This document shows positions 53,520-64,000 of a stretch of 64,000 bases of DNA, piece after piece. The stretch lies in contig OU862931.1 of the NCBI GenBank assembly GCA_917880885.1, positions 15,666,736 through 15,730,735 of the forward strand, read 5' to 3'. Source of the stretch: Limnephilus marmoratus (Eukaryota; Arthropoda; Insecta; Trichoptera; Limnephilidae). The notes beneath the pieces are model-generated. The model saw only the letters and a list, made by a program, of their open reading frames with translations, had not been told where the DNA came from and made no database searches. A program made the position numbers and the translations under genes. How positions within the stretch are numbered: the first letter of the stretch is position 1; each line of letters starts with the position of its first letter.

Positions 53520-53934
53520 AACACTTGACAAACAACAATCTTACCTGATTTACCTTACTCTATCGGTCACGCGTGCATATTATGTAAATATTTTGAATTT
53601 TACGATCAGTAGATATGCATTCCGAAATGTACGTTTATTTATCCATAATATTGTATTTTGTATGTTGTGGACTATCTTCACGATAAGATTCGTATTATAT
53701 TATTTTTATCGATATGTCAAGTGTTATTTTGACACTCCTAAATGTTTAACTTTTACCTGCATGTACATTAATAAAGTCGTATTCAAAAGTATAATATATA
53801 TATTATAATAATTATTATGTCTAGGTTCGAATTTTCTATCTTACTCGGGTTTCCTGTTTACCTATCGATACGTTTTGTTTGATAAACGAATCAACACCAT
53901 TTTTTATTTATTTTTATTGTTCATCTTTATTAAT

Positions 53935-54300
53935 TTTTGACTTACAATTTGTTTTATTCAATGCCTGTCTCACTAGGAGAGCCTGTGTTGAGAGCAGGCG
54001 CTTAGCATGAGTAGTTTATAATAATAACAAATACAAATAATAACACAATATTACAAGTAACAGTTAATCATCAACCTACACAATATTACAAGTAATAGTT
54101 AATCATCAACGTACCATTGAAAAAATAAATACTTATAAGTTAGTTTTGAAAAAAATCTTTGATATTGGATCTGTTTTGTCTAATTATCAGTGGAAGTGTA
54201 TTATATAGTTTTGTTGCAAAGTATCTAAAATTTCTTTGGCCAAAGGTTGTTTTAGCAAAAGGGATAAGTAGGTGAAATACCTTTGTAGTTTTCTGTCACA
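53935..54300 (-). pseudogene. LINE C-terminal scrap and 3' UTR
   Basis: The minus strand reads KTTFGQRNFRYFATKLYNTL, PLIIRQNRSNIKDFFQN, then a stop (about 54255-54148), the usual end of a non-LTR ORF2. The 3' UTR contains a 36-bp tandem duplication (CACAATATTACAAGTAA ... CATCAAC, twice near 54040-54110) and ends in T-rich sequence at about 53905. Confidence 0.65.
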
Positions 54301-54699
54301 GCAAATGAATAATTACATTTATTGTAACACGATGCAATCACGTTGTTACTTTTTTTTTCAATTTAACTCCACTTTATTGATTACATTAATTATTGATGAT
54401 AACTAATATTTATCTCCAACCAATCACAATAAGGATTTTAATGCATTTATCATTAAATTATCGCGCCATTCAAGATAATCGTTAAGATAATTATGCGATG
54501 ATGCAACCAGTAAAACTGTACAAAGACATTTGAGACTCGTAATGTGCAGGCTTACCAAAAAGAATTCTTTTGGTAAGCCAATGATGTACCTGTACGTATT
54601 CAAATATTGAAGAGTGATACGATATAAATTATAAATGGGAGTAGTAATGATCTAGTAAGGGTATTTATTTATTTTAGAGAAAGTTGACAGCAAATCAGA

Positions 54700-55530
54700 G
54701 ATTACAAAATCTCTATAAATAAAAATGAATCGCCGAAATGTATGTACGCGCATAACTTCCGAACAACTGCACCAAATTGGATTATTAATTTTTTATTGAG
54801 AAGAGCAGAGAAGTGAAGGGAAAAATCAAGAAGAAGCAAGTAGAAGCGAGAAGATCCAAGAAAAAGCAAGAAGAGCCGAGAAGAGGCAAGAAGGAGGAAG
54901 AAAAAAACAAAAACGAAATTATTACGCTCAATCCATTCCTTTATTCCTGCCCATCCTAATTTCCAATATTGGCTTATTAGGTTGCCATGTATACCGGTCG
55001 ATTAAACTCCAACCTCCTTCCTATCCTCAGAGCATGTGTTCCAAGTCCTAACAAATCAGTGCCCCCTGGTGTACCGGTCTCACCGGGACAGGAGTACTCC
55101 TGGCTGGGGTGGTACAATCGTATCGTATCATGTTCGTTATTGTCAGGACAAGGTTTGTATATAACTACTGGTGAGCTCTGGCATTATAAAATTTGTATAC
55201 AAAAATTGCAATAGGTGGCACGTGAGCTGTTTGAAAACTGAATGTACCGGAACTGAATGTATGGAATGCGGGAGGGGGGAGAGGAACTCGGGTATGGGTT
55301 CCACGGGAGGAAAGGGACGGGAACCAGGGAGGGGAAGGGAATTCGGGAGTGGAGTTGGCGGGACGAGGGAAGAGGAGTGAAGTGGGGAGAGGGAAGGTGG
55401 TGGAGGCGGAGTGGGAACGCGAGAGGGGAAGGGGAGACGGAAGGTGAACAGGACGAATGGGAAAGGACACGCAGGGAGAAACAATTTTTTATTGAACGGC
55501 ATAGCGGCGCATGCCGGGCACCAGCTAGTA
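54700..55530 (+). repeat. Interspersed repeat with long purine-rich tract
   Basis: 54725-54790 (CGCGCATAACTTCCGAACAA, CTGCACCAAATTGGATTATT) is a common insect repeat start. 54795-54905 and 55260-55480 are purine-rich runs, GAA-type and GGGA-type. GCCGGGCACCAGCTAGTA closes the unit at 55530. The proline-rich and glycine-rich ORFs on the two strands are products of this tract. Confidence 0.45.
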
Positions 55531-55599
55531 ATACAATAATAAGATGTTAATTATGCCAATTATGAACTTTCCACTGATGATAGTTAATTATAAAGTGTG

Positions 55600-56230
55600 A
55601 CATTGTAAGGGTATTTTCTTAATTAATTTATTTTTTAGTTACAATATATAAAAAGCGGGGTGGGGGGGAACATAGAAATAGGATTAAGAGGCAAAGGACA
55701 TGAATATATGTATAGGGATTGAACTTTCTAGTTTTGCGTCATGTTGCTTGGTGAGTTTTCGTTTTATGTCACGTAAAGTCGAGTTAGAAATGTCAATGTG
55801 GTAATAATTTAAGTTATATGAGTGTAGATCTGTAGATAAATGAGTTCTGTTTGGAGTTAGTCTTGCAAAGAGGGAGATTAAAGGTAAGCGACTGCCTGCT
55901 GTTGCGATGTGGAACATGAAATGACAGGCGTTAAAGAAGATCAGGACAATCGATTAAGTTATTTGTAATTTTAAATAACATTGCCGAATCTGCTGTATTT
56001 CTTCGACAAGTTACCGTCTGTATTTTGAAGAACTTTGCAGAGTCTTCATTACTAACATGAGATCGAAAAGAGCGGAAATTGAGGTTCCTTAAAAATCTAT
56101 TTTGAACGCTTTCAATTCTATTTTGTGCACTGCATAGCCTGGGTTCCACACTTGAGATGCGTATTCAAGGATACTACGAACGTATGATATCTCTGATAGC
56201 CGTTGTAACCTTTCCACCTTTCTTTTAAAC
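55600..56230 (-). pseudogene. LINE reverse transcriptase C-terminal relic (30.7 kb family)
   Basis: The minus strand retains IESVQNRFLRNLNFRSFRSH, VSNEDSAKFFKIQ, CRRNTADSAMLFKITNNLID and CPDLL (56110-55935), aligning with the 30.7 kb element's KVQNRFLRYLDFRSYRPHLS, LSHEES and TIDCPELL. The rest (PHRNSRQ..., CKTNSKQNSFIYRSTL) is in other frames. Frame changes mark it as dead. T/A-rich 3' end at about 55600-55640. Confidence 0.75.
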
Positions 56231-56267
56231 TAAACTCAAGTTACAAAAATACATATTAGATACAGTG

Positions 56268-57780
56268 ACTATTATATTATTAAATTTATTTATGATTCTG
56301 ATGTCCATTTACAATCTCTGTCACCCGACTTACAAAAGCCCTTTGCTAGAAGAATTCCCGTCTTTAATGATGGGAGGAAACATAAAAGCATACCTCTGTA
56401 TTATTAACAAAGCATGTAAGAGAAAGATAGGCAAAAGCGTAGCTCTTAGCGGCAGGACGCAAGCTAGTAATATTTTTTTTTATTAATCTGATGCCCATTT
56501 AAAATCTCTGTCATCTTACAAGAAACTATTTGCTAGAAGAATTCCTCTGCCTTTAATGAACGGAGGAAATTGTTAAGGCATGCCTCTTTCACAGAAAGAG
56601 AGGCGGCTACAACGGAGCTCTCAGCAGCAGGACGTAAGTGACATTATTTATAAATCTGATGCTCATTTAAAATCTCTCATCTTACAAAAAACTCTTTCCT
56701 AGAAGAATTCTTCTGTCTTTAAGATGAATATATACGTGAAATCCTACTTAGATACTATTTTTATTAATCTTTACGACGAATCGGCTTACAGTATGAACAT
56801 CAAAAAATATGCTAGGTACGGATAAATCTAAGCTTTTACTAGCTTTTCTATGTATTGGAATTTTAATAAAATTAATATTTACGTAACAAAAAATATAAGT
56901 GTAAACCACCAAAAAAAAAAGTTTTTTCGTGACTTAACTATGAAGTAATACAAGAAACAATTAAAAAAAAATACCCCTTTATGGCTAAGACTATTTTTGA
57001 GGTTTTCCATGTTCTAACTTTTTTTCGTTCTTATGAAATTATGCACAAAATAAATAAAAAACAGTTTTTCGCTTACTAGTCTCGTGCAAAAAGACGCTCG
57101 ATTTTAAAATTTTGCAGGCATGAGATTCGAAATACTTCTAGCGTTTATATTCCTCTTAATGAACGGAGGAAATTGTTAAGGCGCCGCAACCGGGCTCAAA
57201 AAGATGAAGTTGGAGAGATATGAAATTACGAATGTTAGAGGAGCGGGCTAAAATTTAAAGCGACAAAATCGATGCGAAAATTGTGAAAATGTTTTATAAA
57301 ACACGACTCGTTTAAAATAGAGCAAAAATTTAGCGAGGATTGTCTTAAACAACATTTAAAGAAACACTGAATTTCATTCATATAACTTGTAAAATAACTG
57401 AAACTAACGTGTTTATAATAATAATTTTTGGAGCATACTTTGCGATTTTTTTTCTATCGAGAGAATTTGATGTAATCTTGCGTTTCGGCGCGGGAAATGT
57501 CTAGACGTTATCTTCAAGAATAACATATATTTTTTAAGAGCTTTAAAACTTAACGTGTTTAAGGGAGATATGTAAGAAATCGGTAGAAATTCGGGTAGCG
57601 GCGGCTTAAGGCATGCCTCTCTCACAGATAGAGAGGCGGCAATAGCGCTCTCAGCAGCAGGACGTAAGCATGTGATATTATTTATAAATCTGATGCCCAT
57701 TTAAAATCTCTGTCATCTTACAAGAAACCCTTTGCCAGAAGAATTTCTTTGCCCGTAATGACCCGGAGATAATGCATGAC
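56268..57780 (+). repeat. Interrupted tandem array of a ~165-bp unit
   Basis: Units share CTGATGCCCATTTAAAATCT, CTGTCATCTTACAAGAAAC, GCTAGAAGAATTCC, AATGAACGGAGGAAAT, GGCATGCCTCT and CAGCAGGACGTAAG. They start at about 56278, 56486 and 56648 and again at about 57680. Partial pieces lie at 57150 and 57600, and about 0.9 kb of other sequence sits in between. Confidence 0.7.
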
Positions 57781-58930
57781 TCGCTCGGTGGTCCGCTGCC
57801 GCTCTAGGGACTATGGACTAGGGATGCTGGCCGGATGATCCCCTCCCCTCCCCCACTCCTCCCGTCGCAGCCTCTCAGTCTGGGGTAGATGGTAGATCAT
57901 TCTCTCCTGTGGGTAGTGGGTAGATTAGTCCCTCCGGCTACCGGTTTTACGCGGCGCGATCCCGGCCCGATCATTGTATTGTTAGAAAAAAAAACACATT
58001 TGTATGGTTAATAATGATTCGAAAAGGGTATTATTGGGCGTGGTTGCTGGGTTTGATATTGTGGTTTTCAAGACTTGGGAAGAATATGTGTGACTACAAT
58101 ATAATATTCAGTTTGTATCGTAAGGCAGGTAATAATAATAATAAAATGTCACGCGTTTAAATAATGTTTCCTGAAAGATTATTTTAACACACAAGACTCC
58201 TTTTGTTATTTTATTTTGTAATTTATTTTTAACCATGCTGTTTATATTTGAATTTAAATTGCTTTTACAATATTTTCCTTCCCAGAATGTGTTTATTACA
58301 ACTCGTTGTGGAGCTTGGTTACTTCTGTAAAATAATTTAATAAACAATGTTTTTTTTTTACTTACCCCTTCTTCTTCCTTGCGCTGTCTCAACTCATTGC
58401 CTAGGTAGGCTGTTGGGGTTGGCTCTTCTCGTTCTCTGGTTGTAATTTCTTCTGTTCTGAGTATCGCCTTCATCCAGGCCGTTTCTCTGAAGAATTTTGG
58501 AGCATTGAGTCATCCAGGAATTCTTCGGTCTTCCTCTGGATGACTGTCGATGAAGCTCCATTTATTTTTTACTTACATCCCATTTGAAAATAATGTTCAT
58601 AAATTTAACAACTCAATTATGTAATAGGTATTGGATTTTGATTCTGAATTTGCGCCTTTTAACATTGTTAGAAAAATCACACGTGGCAACTGAGTAGTTG
58701 GTTGCAGTCAGCACGGGTCAGGTATGATACGCACTGTGTCTCTTTCTGGCAGCGCGGTAGCAGAGGAGAGAGGATGCGTATCACAAGATCCGTGGCAATG
58801 TCTGAAAGAAACATTTTTTTATTTATTTTTAATTGAAAAAATATATCACCAGACAGCAAAATGACATCAAAGGAATCGTTGGTTAAAATCCTTCGAATAT
58901 GTGCTGTTACACCCTGTGTATTGTTTTAAT
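57781..58930. other. No gene seen
   Basis: 57780-57990 is GC-rich with pyrimidine tracts. The 121-codon minus ORF at 58108-58473 shows no family. Otherwise AT-rich. Confidence 0.4.
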
Positions 58931-58941
58931 TTCTTTTTCTT

Positions 58942-59410
58942 TTTTTACATTAACTCCACACAGGAGGTACTGAAGAAAATAATTGACTTCAGGGTCTATG
59001 TCATCTGAGATGCTGTGTGGAGGGTCTTTTTGATGAGAGGAAAGAATGAACATTGGTCTTGAAGATACCCATGTTGTAGGAAGGAGGAAACACAGAGACC
59101 GGCAAATCATTCCACAGCCGAGCTCTTGAACACAAGAACGAGTCGAAGAAGCGACCCGTTCTCACGTGACAAATGTCAACTGTTTACAAATGTTAGGCAC
59201 GCCTTTGGCGTGTTACCTGACTATGCACCGGTGCCGAAGGGATCAATGACGCTAGTTCCTCGCAGCAACTTTCATTGTAATACCGGTAGAACAAGGATAG
59301 CATTCCCACCCGACGTCTGTGCTCTAAAGATTGCAATCCGTCTGTTAAGATGGGAGAATCTATCAAACGGACTTCCCGTTTCTGCACAGAGTCGAGGGTA
59401 TTTTTCAGGT
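58942..59410 (-). pseudogene. LINE 3' end (47.3 kb family), minus strand
   Basis: T-run at 58937, tail CTCCACACAGGAGGTACTGA, ATGCTGTGTGGAGGGTCTTT, then minus-frame text QKREVRLIDSPILTDGLQSL (about 59387), GMLSLFYRYYNESCCEELAS and LIPSAPVHSQVTRQRRA, breaking into other frames after about 59190. Its 5' end stops at almost the same ORF2 position as the 41.0 kb copy. Confidence 0.8.
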
Positions 59411-59774
59411 ATTCTACTACAAGCTACAAATAATTTTACTACTTCCACTTACAAAAAATGAACGAGCGCTTGCAATACCATTCCGTTAAGCATAAATCAT
59501 TAAAATCGAAAGCAACTCTGACGAAAGTAATGTATTCTGAGTCGTGATCCGCAAGTGTTCGATTGAATGAGGCAAACACTTCACTATAACAAATGTAATA
59601 ATACAGAGTTGTTCTAATAAGCAAACCAATAAGCACTATGAAATACTATGGATTCATCGCACTATAAATACACGTAGTGTTCGTCATACTTCACAGGGTA
59701 GGCCAGGCCATGAAATCTATTTTCGAAGTTGAATTCGATTGAGAAAATGTTTCTCAATTTGGAAGGCAAGCATG

Positions 59775-59990
59775 GGTGCCGCCGCCCCGGGAACCATTTA
59801 TTGGATTACCAGTACCTCTGCAACAGCACTCCTCAAGTGGTTCCCTACGATTGGTGACTTAGCAGGGATGCCCGCGTTCGTGGGATGAGTTTGGTCTCTG
59901 CCCACCTGGTTTAGGGATATCTTTTAATCTCTCTAGCAGGACACCTCAGTTGGAGGTTTGGATACATACCTCCGTTTCTCCTGGACACGC
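59775..59990 (+). mobile_element. SINE-like family B, 5' part
   Basis: GCCGCCCCGGGAACCATTTA, TTGGATTACCAGTACCTCTG and GGGATGCCCGCGTTCGTGGG match the start of the family. The 3' half is missing or unrecognisable. Confidence 0.6.
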
Positions 59991-60168
59991 TGACCCCCAG
60001 ATTGCTACTCTCCCCTTGTTTGGTTTTGAAATAATGACAATATGCATAGTTCTTACCAGAATGTCATTTTTCCTTCCTATAATTCCTTAACCAATGTCAC
60101 CATGGTGAAACAAAACAAGAGAAAATAACAACCAAGACTGTATAGTGAGATGGCCTAAAATTTTGCAA

Positions 60169-60855
60169 CGCGCCTTGTCTACAATTCTATTGTAACTCCG
60201 CATTTAAATTATTGTTCTAGTGTTTTATTCCTATGTAACGAAGCCCAAAATAATAAACTACAGGTTATACAAAATAGGGGGATGAGGATGATTTTAAAAT
60301 GCAACATTTTTACAAGAGTTAAAATTATGTTACAAAATTTAAATATGATGACAACCAAACAACATATAATATATAATACATTAACAATGATTTATAAACT
60401 TAAAAATAATATGCTCCCAAATTATCTGAAGAGTACTATTATGTTTCAAGAAAATGTTCACAATTATCCTACGAGAAGACGCGGAGACTTTAGGCTTCCC
60501 AAAACTAAACTTTCGTGCACACAAAATAGCGCATTTTATAAAGGGCAAAAACTCTATAACAGTCTGCCAAATGCCGTAAAGGAAGCCTCAAGTCTCAGCA
60601 ATTTTCGTAGGATGTGTGCATTACATGTAAAAAATATTTTTTGATTACTCACCAATGTTATTCTCAGGTCTTGTTCTTTTATAATGTATTTTGTATAGTT
60701 ATCTTTTTTATTTAGTATTTTTTTTTTAAATGTAGTTGTGAATATTCCTGTACCTACTTCGTAAATTGTATTTTTTATATTTTCCTACTAGATGTATGAA
60801 AATACTTACATACATCTAAATAAAAAATTCAAAAACAAAAAAAAAAAACAAAAAA
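60169..60855 (+). pseudogene. C-terminal LINE reverse transcriptase, open frame, with 3' UTR
   Basis: From RLVYNSIVTPHLNYCSSVLF (60169) the frame is open through QNNKLQVIQNRGMRMILKC and a stretch rich in Lys/Asn. It continues with LPNYLKSTIMF, NYPTRRRGDFRLP and GQKLYNSLPNAVKEASSLSN to FRRMCALHVKNIF and a TGA at 60642-60644. This is the thumb and tail of a CR1/L2-like ORF2: Q-x-x-x-NR-x-M-R and LYNxLP are family hallmarks. The 5' part is missing, with no in-frame damage in what remains. The 3' UTR to about 60855 ends in A-rich sequence. It is a different family from the 30.7 and 47.3 kb LINEs. Confidence 0.8.
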
Positions 60856-61044
60856 CTAGTTGTGTTTTGGTGTTTCGCCCTTCGTATTTTGGTAAGTGCC
60901 ATTGGTTTCCCTTGTCCTTACATTCCAATTATTTACCACACAGTCAATCATCCAACTTCAGAAACATTTTCGTTTTTGTTTGCCTTTACAGTCCATTTTC
61001 GCCAGTTGCATTTGAGGCTGTAAGTTCGAAACAGTCTCTGATGC

Positions 61045-61205
61045 AACACCCCTCATACCTTTTTCCTAAAATTTCCTCTCCTTCCTTTTCTAAAAAGATC
61101 CTCCACACAGCATCCCCAAAGATAACGATCCCCTCCACACAGGAGGCCCTGAAGGGAATTACTTTCCTCAGGGCCCCCTTGTGTGGTGCTAATCTAAAGA
61201 AAAAA
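61045..61205 (+). mobile_element. 3' end of SINE family B or its LINE
   Basis: CCCTCATACCTTTTTCC, GATCCTCCACACAGCATCCC, ACAGGAGGCCCTGAAGGGAA, GGGCCCCCTTGTGTGGTGCT, A-run. Confidence 0.6.
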
Positions 61206-61439
61206 TGTTGCCCATTCTTATATCGATGACGTGAAAAAATATTTTATACTTCTTTTTACTGTGTTTCTCTACCAAATATAAAAATTATGAAAGTACAAAA
61301 TATTTTTATATTCTATTTGTTTATACATTGAATTCTCCTTAATATTTAATACTTAATTAATTATAGATGTATAAAACTACGCATTTCATCATCTATCTAA
61401 TAACTATATTAGACCGCGGTAATGGTCGAGTATACAAAT

Positions 61440-61570
61440 GCGAAATCAATTACTCGCCTTCTAAGTCCTACATCATTGCTCAAGCAACACCTTCTAGTAA
61501 AAGTTTTTCAAATATTATCAGGTTATTCGTAAGCCGGGAATGTTTGTCTTTATTTTTCCTCCACAGCTTT
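61440..61570 (+). repeat. SINE family D fragment
   Basis: AAGTCCTACATCATTGCTCA, AGCAACACC, GGTTATTCGTAAGCCGGGAA match the 27.7 kb element. The head is decayed. Confidence 0.4.
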
Positions 61571-61674
61571 TTCAGTACCTACATATCCAATTTATAATTA
61601 AATCTGAATTCATGGCAGTTGACAATCGGAGATTGTTTAGCGGGTACATAGAATATTATTCTCCCTCTCTGGTT

Positions 61675-62580
61675 TCAATCCTGGGATTGGTTTGCAGCAA
61701 TTTCCTCTATTCTTTTCTTCCATTCTTCCCTGTCTTGTGCAGCTCTTTTGAAGTCTGCATTCGATGAGCAGCGCACGTCCACCAGCAGGTCCTCCAGGTT
61801 AGTGTTGGGTAGGACACGACATCAGGATGAGTTTGTATGAGGTACTCAAATATTGAAATGAGGTATTGAGGTGTCCCACCTCATTTGAGGTGAGGTGTGA
61901 CAATATTTTCGCTTACAGGTGGGGGGATGGCTCTGGTGGGCAGACGCATCCACCGCCAAGACCTAGGTAAACCTCACCCCATGAACCCAGGCACCCCTGA
62001 TAAGTCACCAAACATTATTTGGTGCAGTTGGGACGCTTGTGCAGTATTCACAATATATGAATGTCTCACCCCATCACCACCTCATACATTTGTCCCATAC
62101 GATGCGTGACTTGACATGTAGTTCAATATATCAACCACCTCACGCCTCACCGCTCACCACCTCATACATTTGTCCCATACGATACGCGACATGACGTGTA
62201 GTCCAATACATCAACCACCTCACACCTCACCTCACATTTGTCCCATACGTGACATGACCTGTAGTCTAACTCACACATCACCTCATATTTGTCCCATACG
62301 TGACATGACATGTACCAATTCACCAACCACCTCACACCTCACCTCATATTTGTCCCATACGTGACAACTTGACATGACATTTGTAGTAATACAAAGAAAA
62401 AGAGTTGGTACAAATACATTTTATGAGGTGGGGGGACATTTTACGTGTTTGTATGGGACATTTGAGGTGCCTCTTGTATGAGGTACTCAACACTACTCCA
62501 GGTACTCTCGGCGTGGGCGTCCCCTTGAATTTGTCCCCTCGGGCATACCCTCCATTATGGCATGCATGTTATTAATTCAA
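61675..62580 (-). pseudogene. RTE-like ORF2 tail split by a hAT element
   Basis: To the right of the hAT element (62504-62580) the minus frame reads MEGMPEGTNSRGRPRREY. To the left (61799-61675) it continues EDLLVDVRCSSNADFKRAAQ, DREEWKKRIEEIAANQSQD and a stop. The pattern (RGRPR-x-Y/W-x-D ... DRxxWxxR) is the RTE tail. The two halves are in register across the 8-bp target duplication, so the frame was open when the hAT landed. Confidence 0.75.
61792..62503. mobile_element. hAT-like element with 8-bp target duplication and internal tandem repeats
   Basis: The element is 61800-62495. The ends TAGTGTTGGGTA and (reverse complement) TAGTGTTGAGTA are inverted copies, and GTATGAGGTACTCAA recurs near both. 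CTCCAGGT flanks it exactly (61792-61799, 62496-62503). Inside are SINE family B and A scraps (61918-62005, 62018-62055) and about five units of CACCTCA(C/T)A-TTTGTCCCATACG-GACATGACATGTAG (62080-62390). No transposase. Confidence 0.88.
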
Positions 62581-64000
62581 AAATTATTTACTTTACATAA
62601 TATTAAGCCTAGATATCTGAAAAGTATCCAGGTATTATTGAACAACTTGAGATCCTGAGAGAACGACAAATCAAAATAAAATAAACTTCATACATTGACT
62701 GTTCACGCTCAACCTACAGTGGAATCTGTATTTCTGTCTTTTGTACTCTTCAAAGTGCATTATTCTGTACCATTTTTTTTGTATTGTGGTGCCCGCACGC
62801 GAGTGTTATTACTCCTGATATATTACCAGTTAATTCGCCCATCTTGTTGCGGACCGTTTTTCCTTTGTTATCTCGATAGTAACGACCTTATAATTGGAGC
62901 TTCTCCGTTTCTCTTTGTCCGATTCCTGGATTCGGCCGAGTGCGACTATTTGCGCTCTTGTTCTGTTGAACTGATGTTCCGCTGTTCTGCTGCTTGTTTC
63001 CTCTTGTAATGGACCTCTCAGGAGTTTCCAACAGTTGGCTTGTATAAAACATGCTTACACATACTTCATGAACTCGCATACGTTTATTTTTTGCATCCTC
63101 CACAATCAATGTCAATGTTAAGTATTATTATAGTCATGCCATTGAGAGCTCCGTTGCAATTTTCCTTTGTGCTGCTTATGTCGTTTACGAGAAAGAAGAA
63201 GATGTTCAAATGGATTTATCAGCAGCCTTTGTTATGTTTTCGATAAGTGGTCTTAATTTGGAGTTAAAACGTTTTGTTTGAAACTGGAATGAAAATAGTT
63301 GCTTTAACCTAGGTATTATGCACAAATTTTAACACGCTAAAACCTACAAATTTTCTACTTTACGGTTAAAGTCAAGTGCTCTATTAGAAAATAAGACTAC
63401 ATTTTACTTTGCTAATGAAATTGATTCTCGCGTTATAACTGTCACTTTTAATGTGTTTTTAATTAGGTATCTGTGCAATTGTCCAGTACAACATTGTCAG
63501 TATTATATTCACGAATCCATTTGTAAAGCCATGTTCACACGTATCCGATGTCCACCAGTAACTACGTTGCCGGACATTGTCTTTGGGCACCAGACCGTGA
63601 AGGCTGACTTCTAAGGACTTGCTGATTAAAATGACCGTTCCTCGGAGAGAACGCACCTTTGTAAGTAAGTACCCATCGCCGAAGCTGTCTCAGCCGTTCC
63701 GTTCCATCATCGAGTGGTAATCAGAATAAAGTCTAACACACGTATATTATGAACATAACTATATTTTTACCTATAAGGAGTGCCTTGATTAAGTCGAGTG
63801 CAACTGGCATAAAGTTCACACGTTTTTGTTATTTGTGCGTTTCTTTCTTTGTGCGATTTTCTTACTGCAGTTAATGAACGAATGTTACCCTAATTATGAT
63901 GCGTTTTACGCATGGCAAATGTACACAAATGCGTTTTTCTTATTTTCCCATCATTATGCGACTTGCAACATCAATGTTTTTAATTTGTGCTTTTTATATT
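62581..64000. other. No gene seen
   Basis: A frame of 104 codons (62695-63009, plus) and one of 75 (62888-63115, minus) overlap each other and match nothing I know. No transposon ends. The end of the window is unique AT-rich DNA. Confidence 0.4.

Noticed and set aside
52980..53531. Two ORFs rich in RQFI and SSS repeats
   Set aside because: They are translations of the 15-16 bp tandem repeat in the foldback element, one on each arm.
55143..55550. Proline/serine-rich and glycine/arginine-rich ORFs
   Set aside because: Both arise from one purine-rich tract read on opposite strands.
58108..58473. 121-codon minus ORF
   Set aside because: Low-information composition with a run of Tyr codons from a (TAA)n microsatellite; no domain.
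62170..62364. ORF with repeated IRDMTC and TSHICP
   Set aside because: Product of tandem repeats inside a hAT element.

Overview
The window looks like a piece of a large, AT-rich, repeat-dense insect genome. The evidence is spliced eukaryotic coding sequence, many dead non-LTR retrotransposons, hAT, pogo-like and Harbinger-like DNA elements, tRNA-headed SINEs, and a short run of the insect telomere unit TTAGG. I cannot fix the order from sequence alone; the recurrent GGTAGGTACCTACC-type palindromes would suit Hemiptera or Lepidoptera. There is no bacterial operon structure and no CRISPR array.

Only one host gene is recognisable: the first coding exon (16356-16773, + strand) of a CIP/KIP cyclin-dependent kinase inhibitor, the insect dacapo (p21/p27) family. 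A CpG-rich promoter-like stretch lies about 0.5-0.6 kb upstream. The exon ends at a clean GT donor inside what looks like the start of a PCNA-binding (PIP) degron. I could not identify the second exon with confidence, so much of the rest of the window may be intron or 3' flank. Four other stretches keep CpG or unique character (25.8-26.3, 33.0-33.3, 35.5-35.8, 44.0-44.2 kb) and are candidate regulatory DNA; the 35.5 kb one has three identical CATGGGAA sites.

Layout: 0-7 kb holds tRNA-like units, hairpin elements and an inverted element carrying two hammerhead-ribozyme-like motifs. 7.37-10.92 kb is one pogo-like transposon with terminal repeats, a broken transposase and nested SINEs. 11.4-15 kb has a LINE remnant and three short hairpin MITEs. 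15.7-16.8 kb is the dacapo-like exon. 17-25 kb has MITEs, a hAT element with an exact 8-bp target duplication (and another hammerhead-like motif) and an RTE remnant. 25-35 kb has a Harbinger-like element, a LINE with a mutated catalytic aspartate, and SINEs. 35-46 kb has candidate enhancer DNA, two hAT relics and an element with mirrored subterminal repeats. 47-56 kb is mostly LINE/RTE 3' ends, plus a foldback element built from a 15-16 bp tandem repeat. 56-64 kb has a broken tandem array, LINE ends and a hAT element that split an older RTE tail.

Most of the content is transposon biology. The LINEs supply reverse transcriptase to SINEs that share their 3' tails. The DNA elements are non-autonomous or broken. 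The most unusual signals are the repeated hammerhead-like motifs with a compensatory base-pair change, and the mirrored subterminal repeat arrays.
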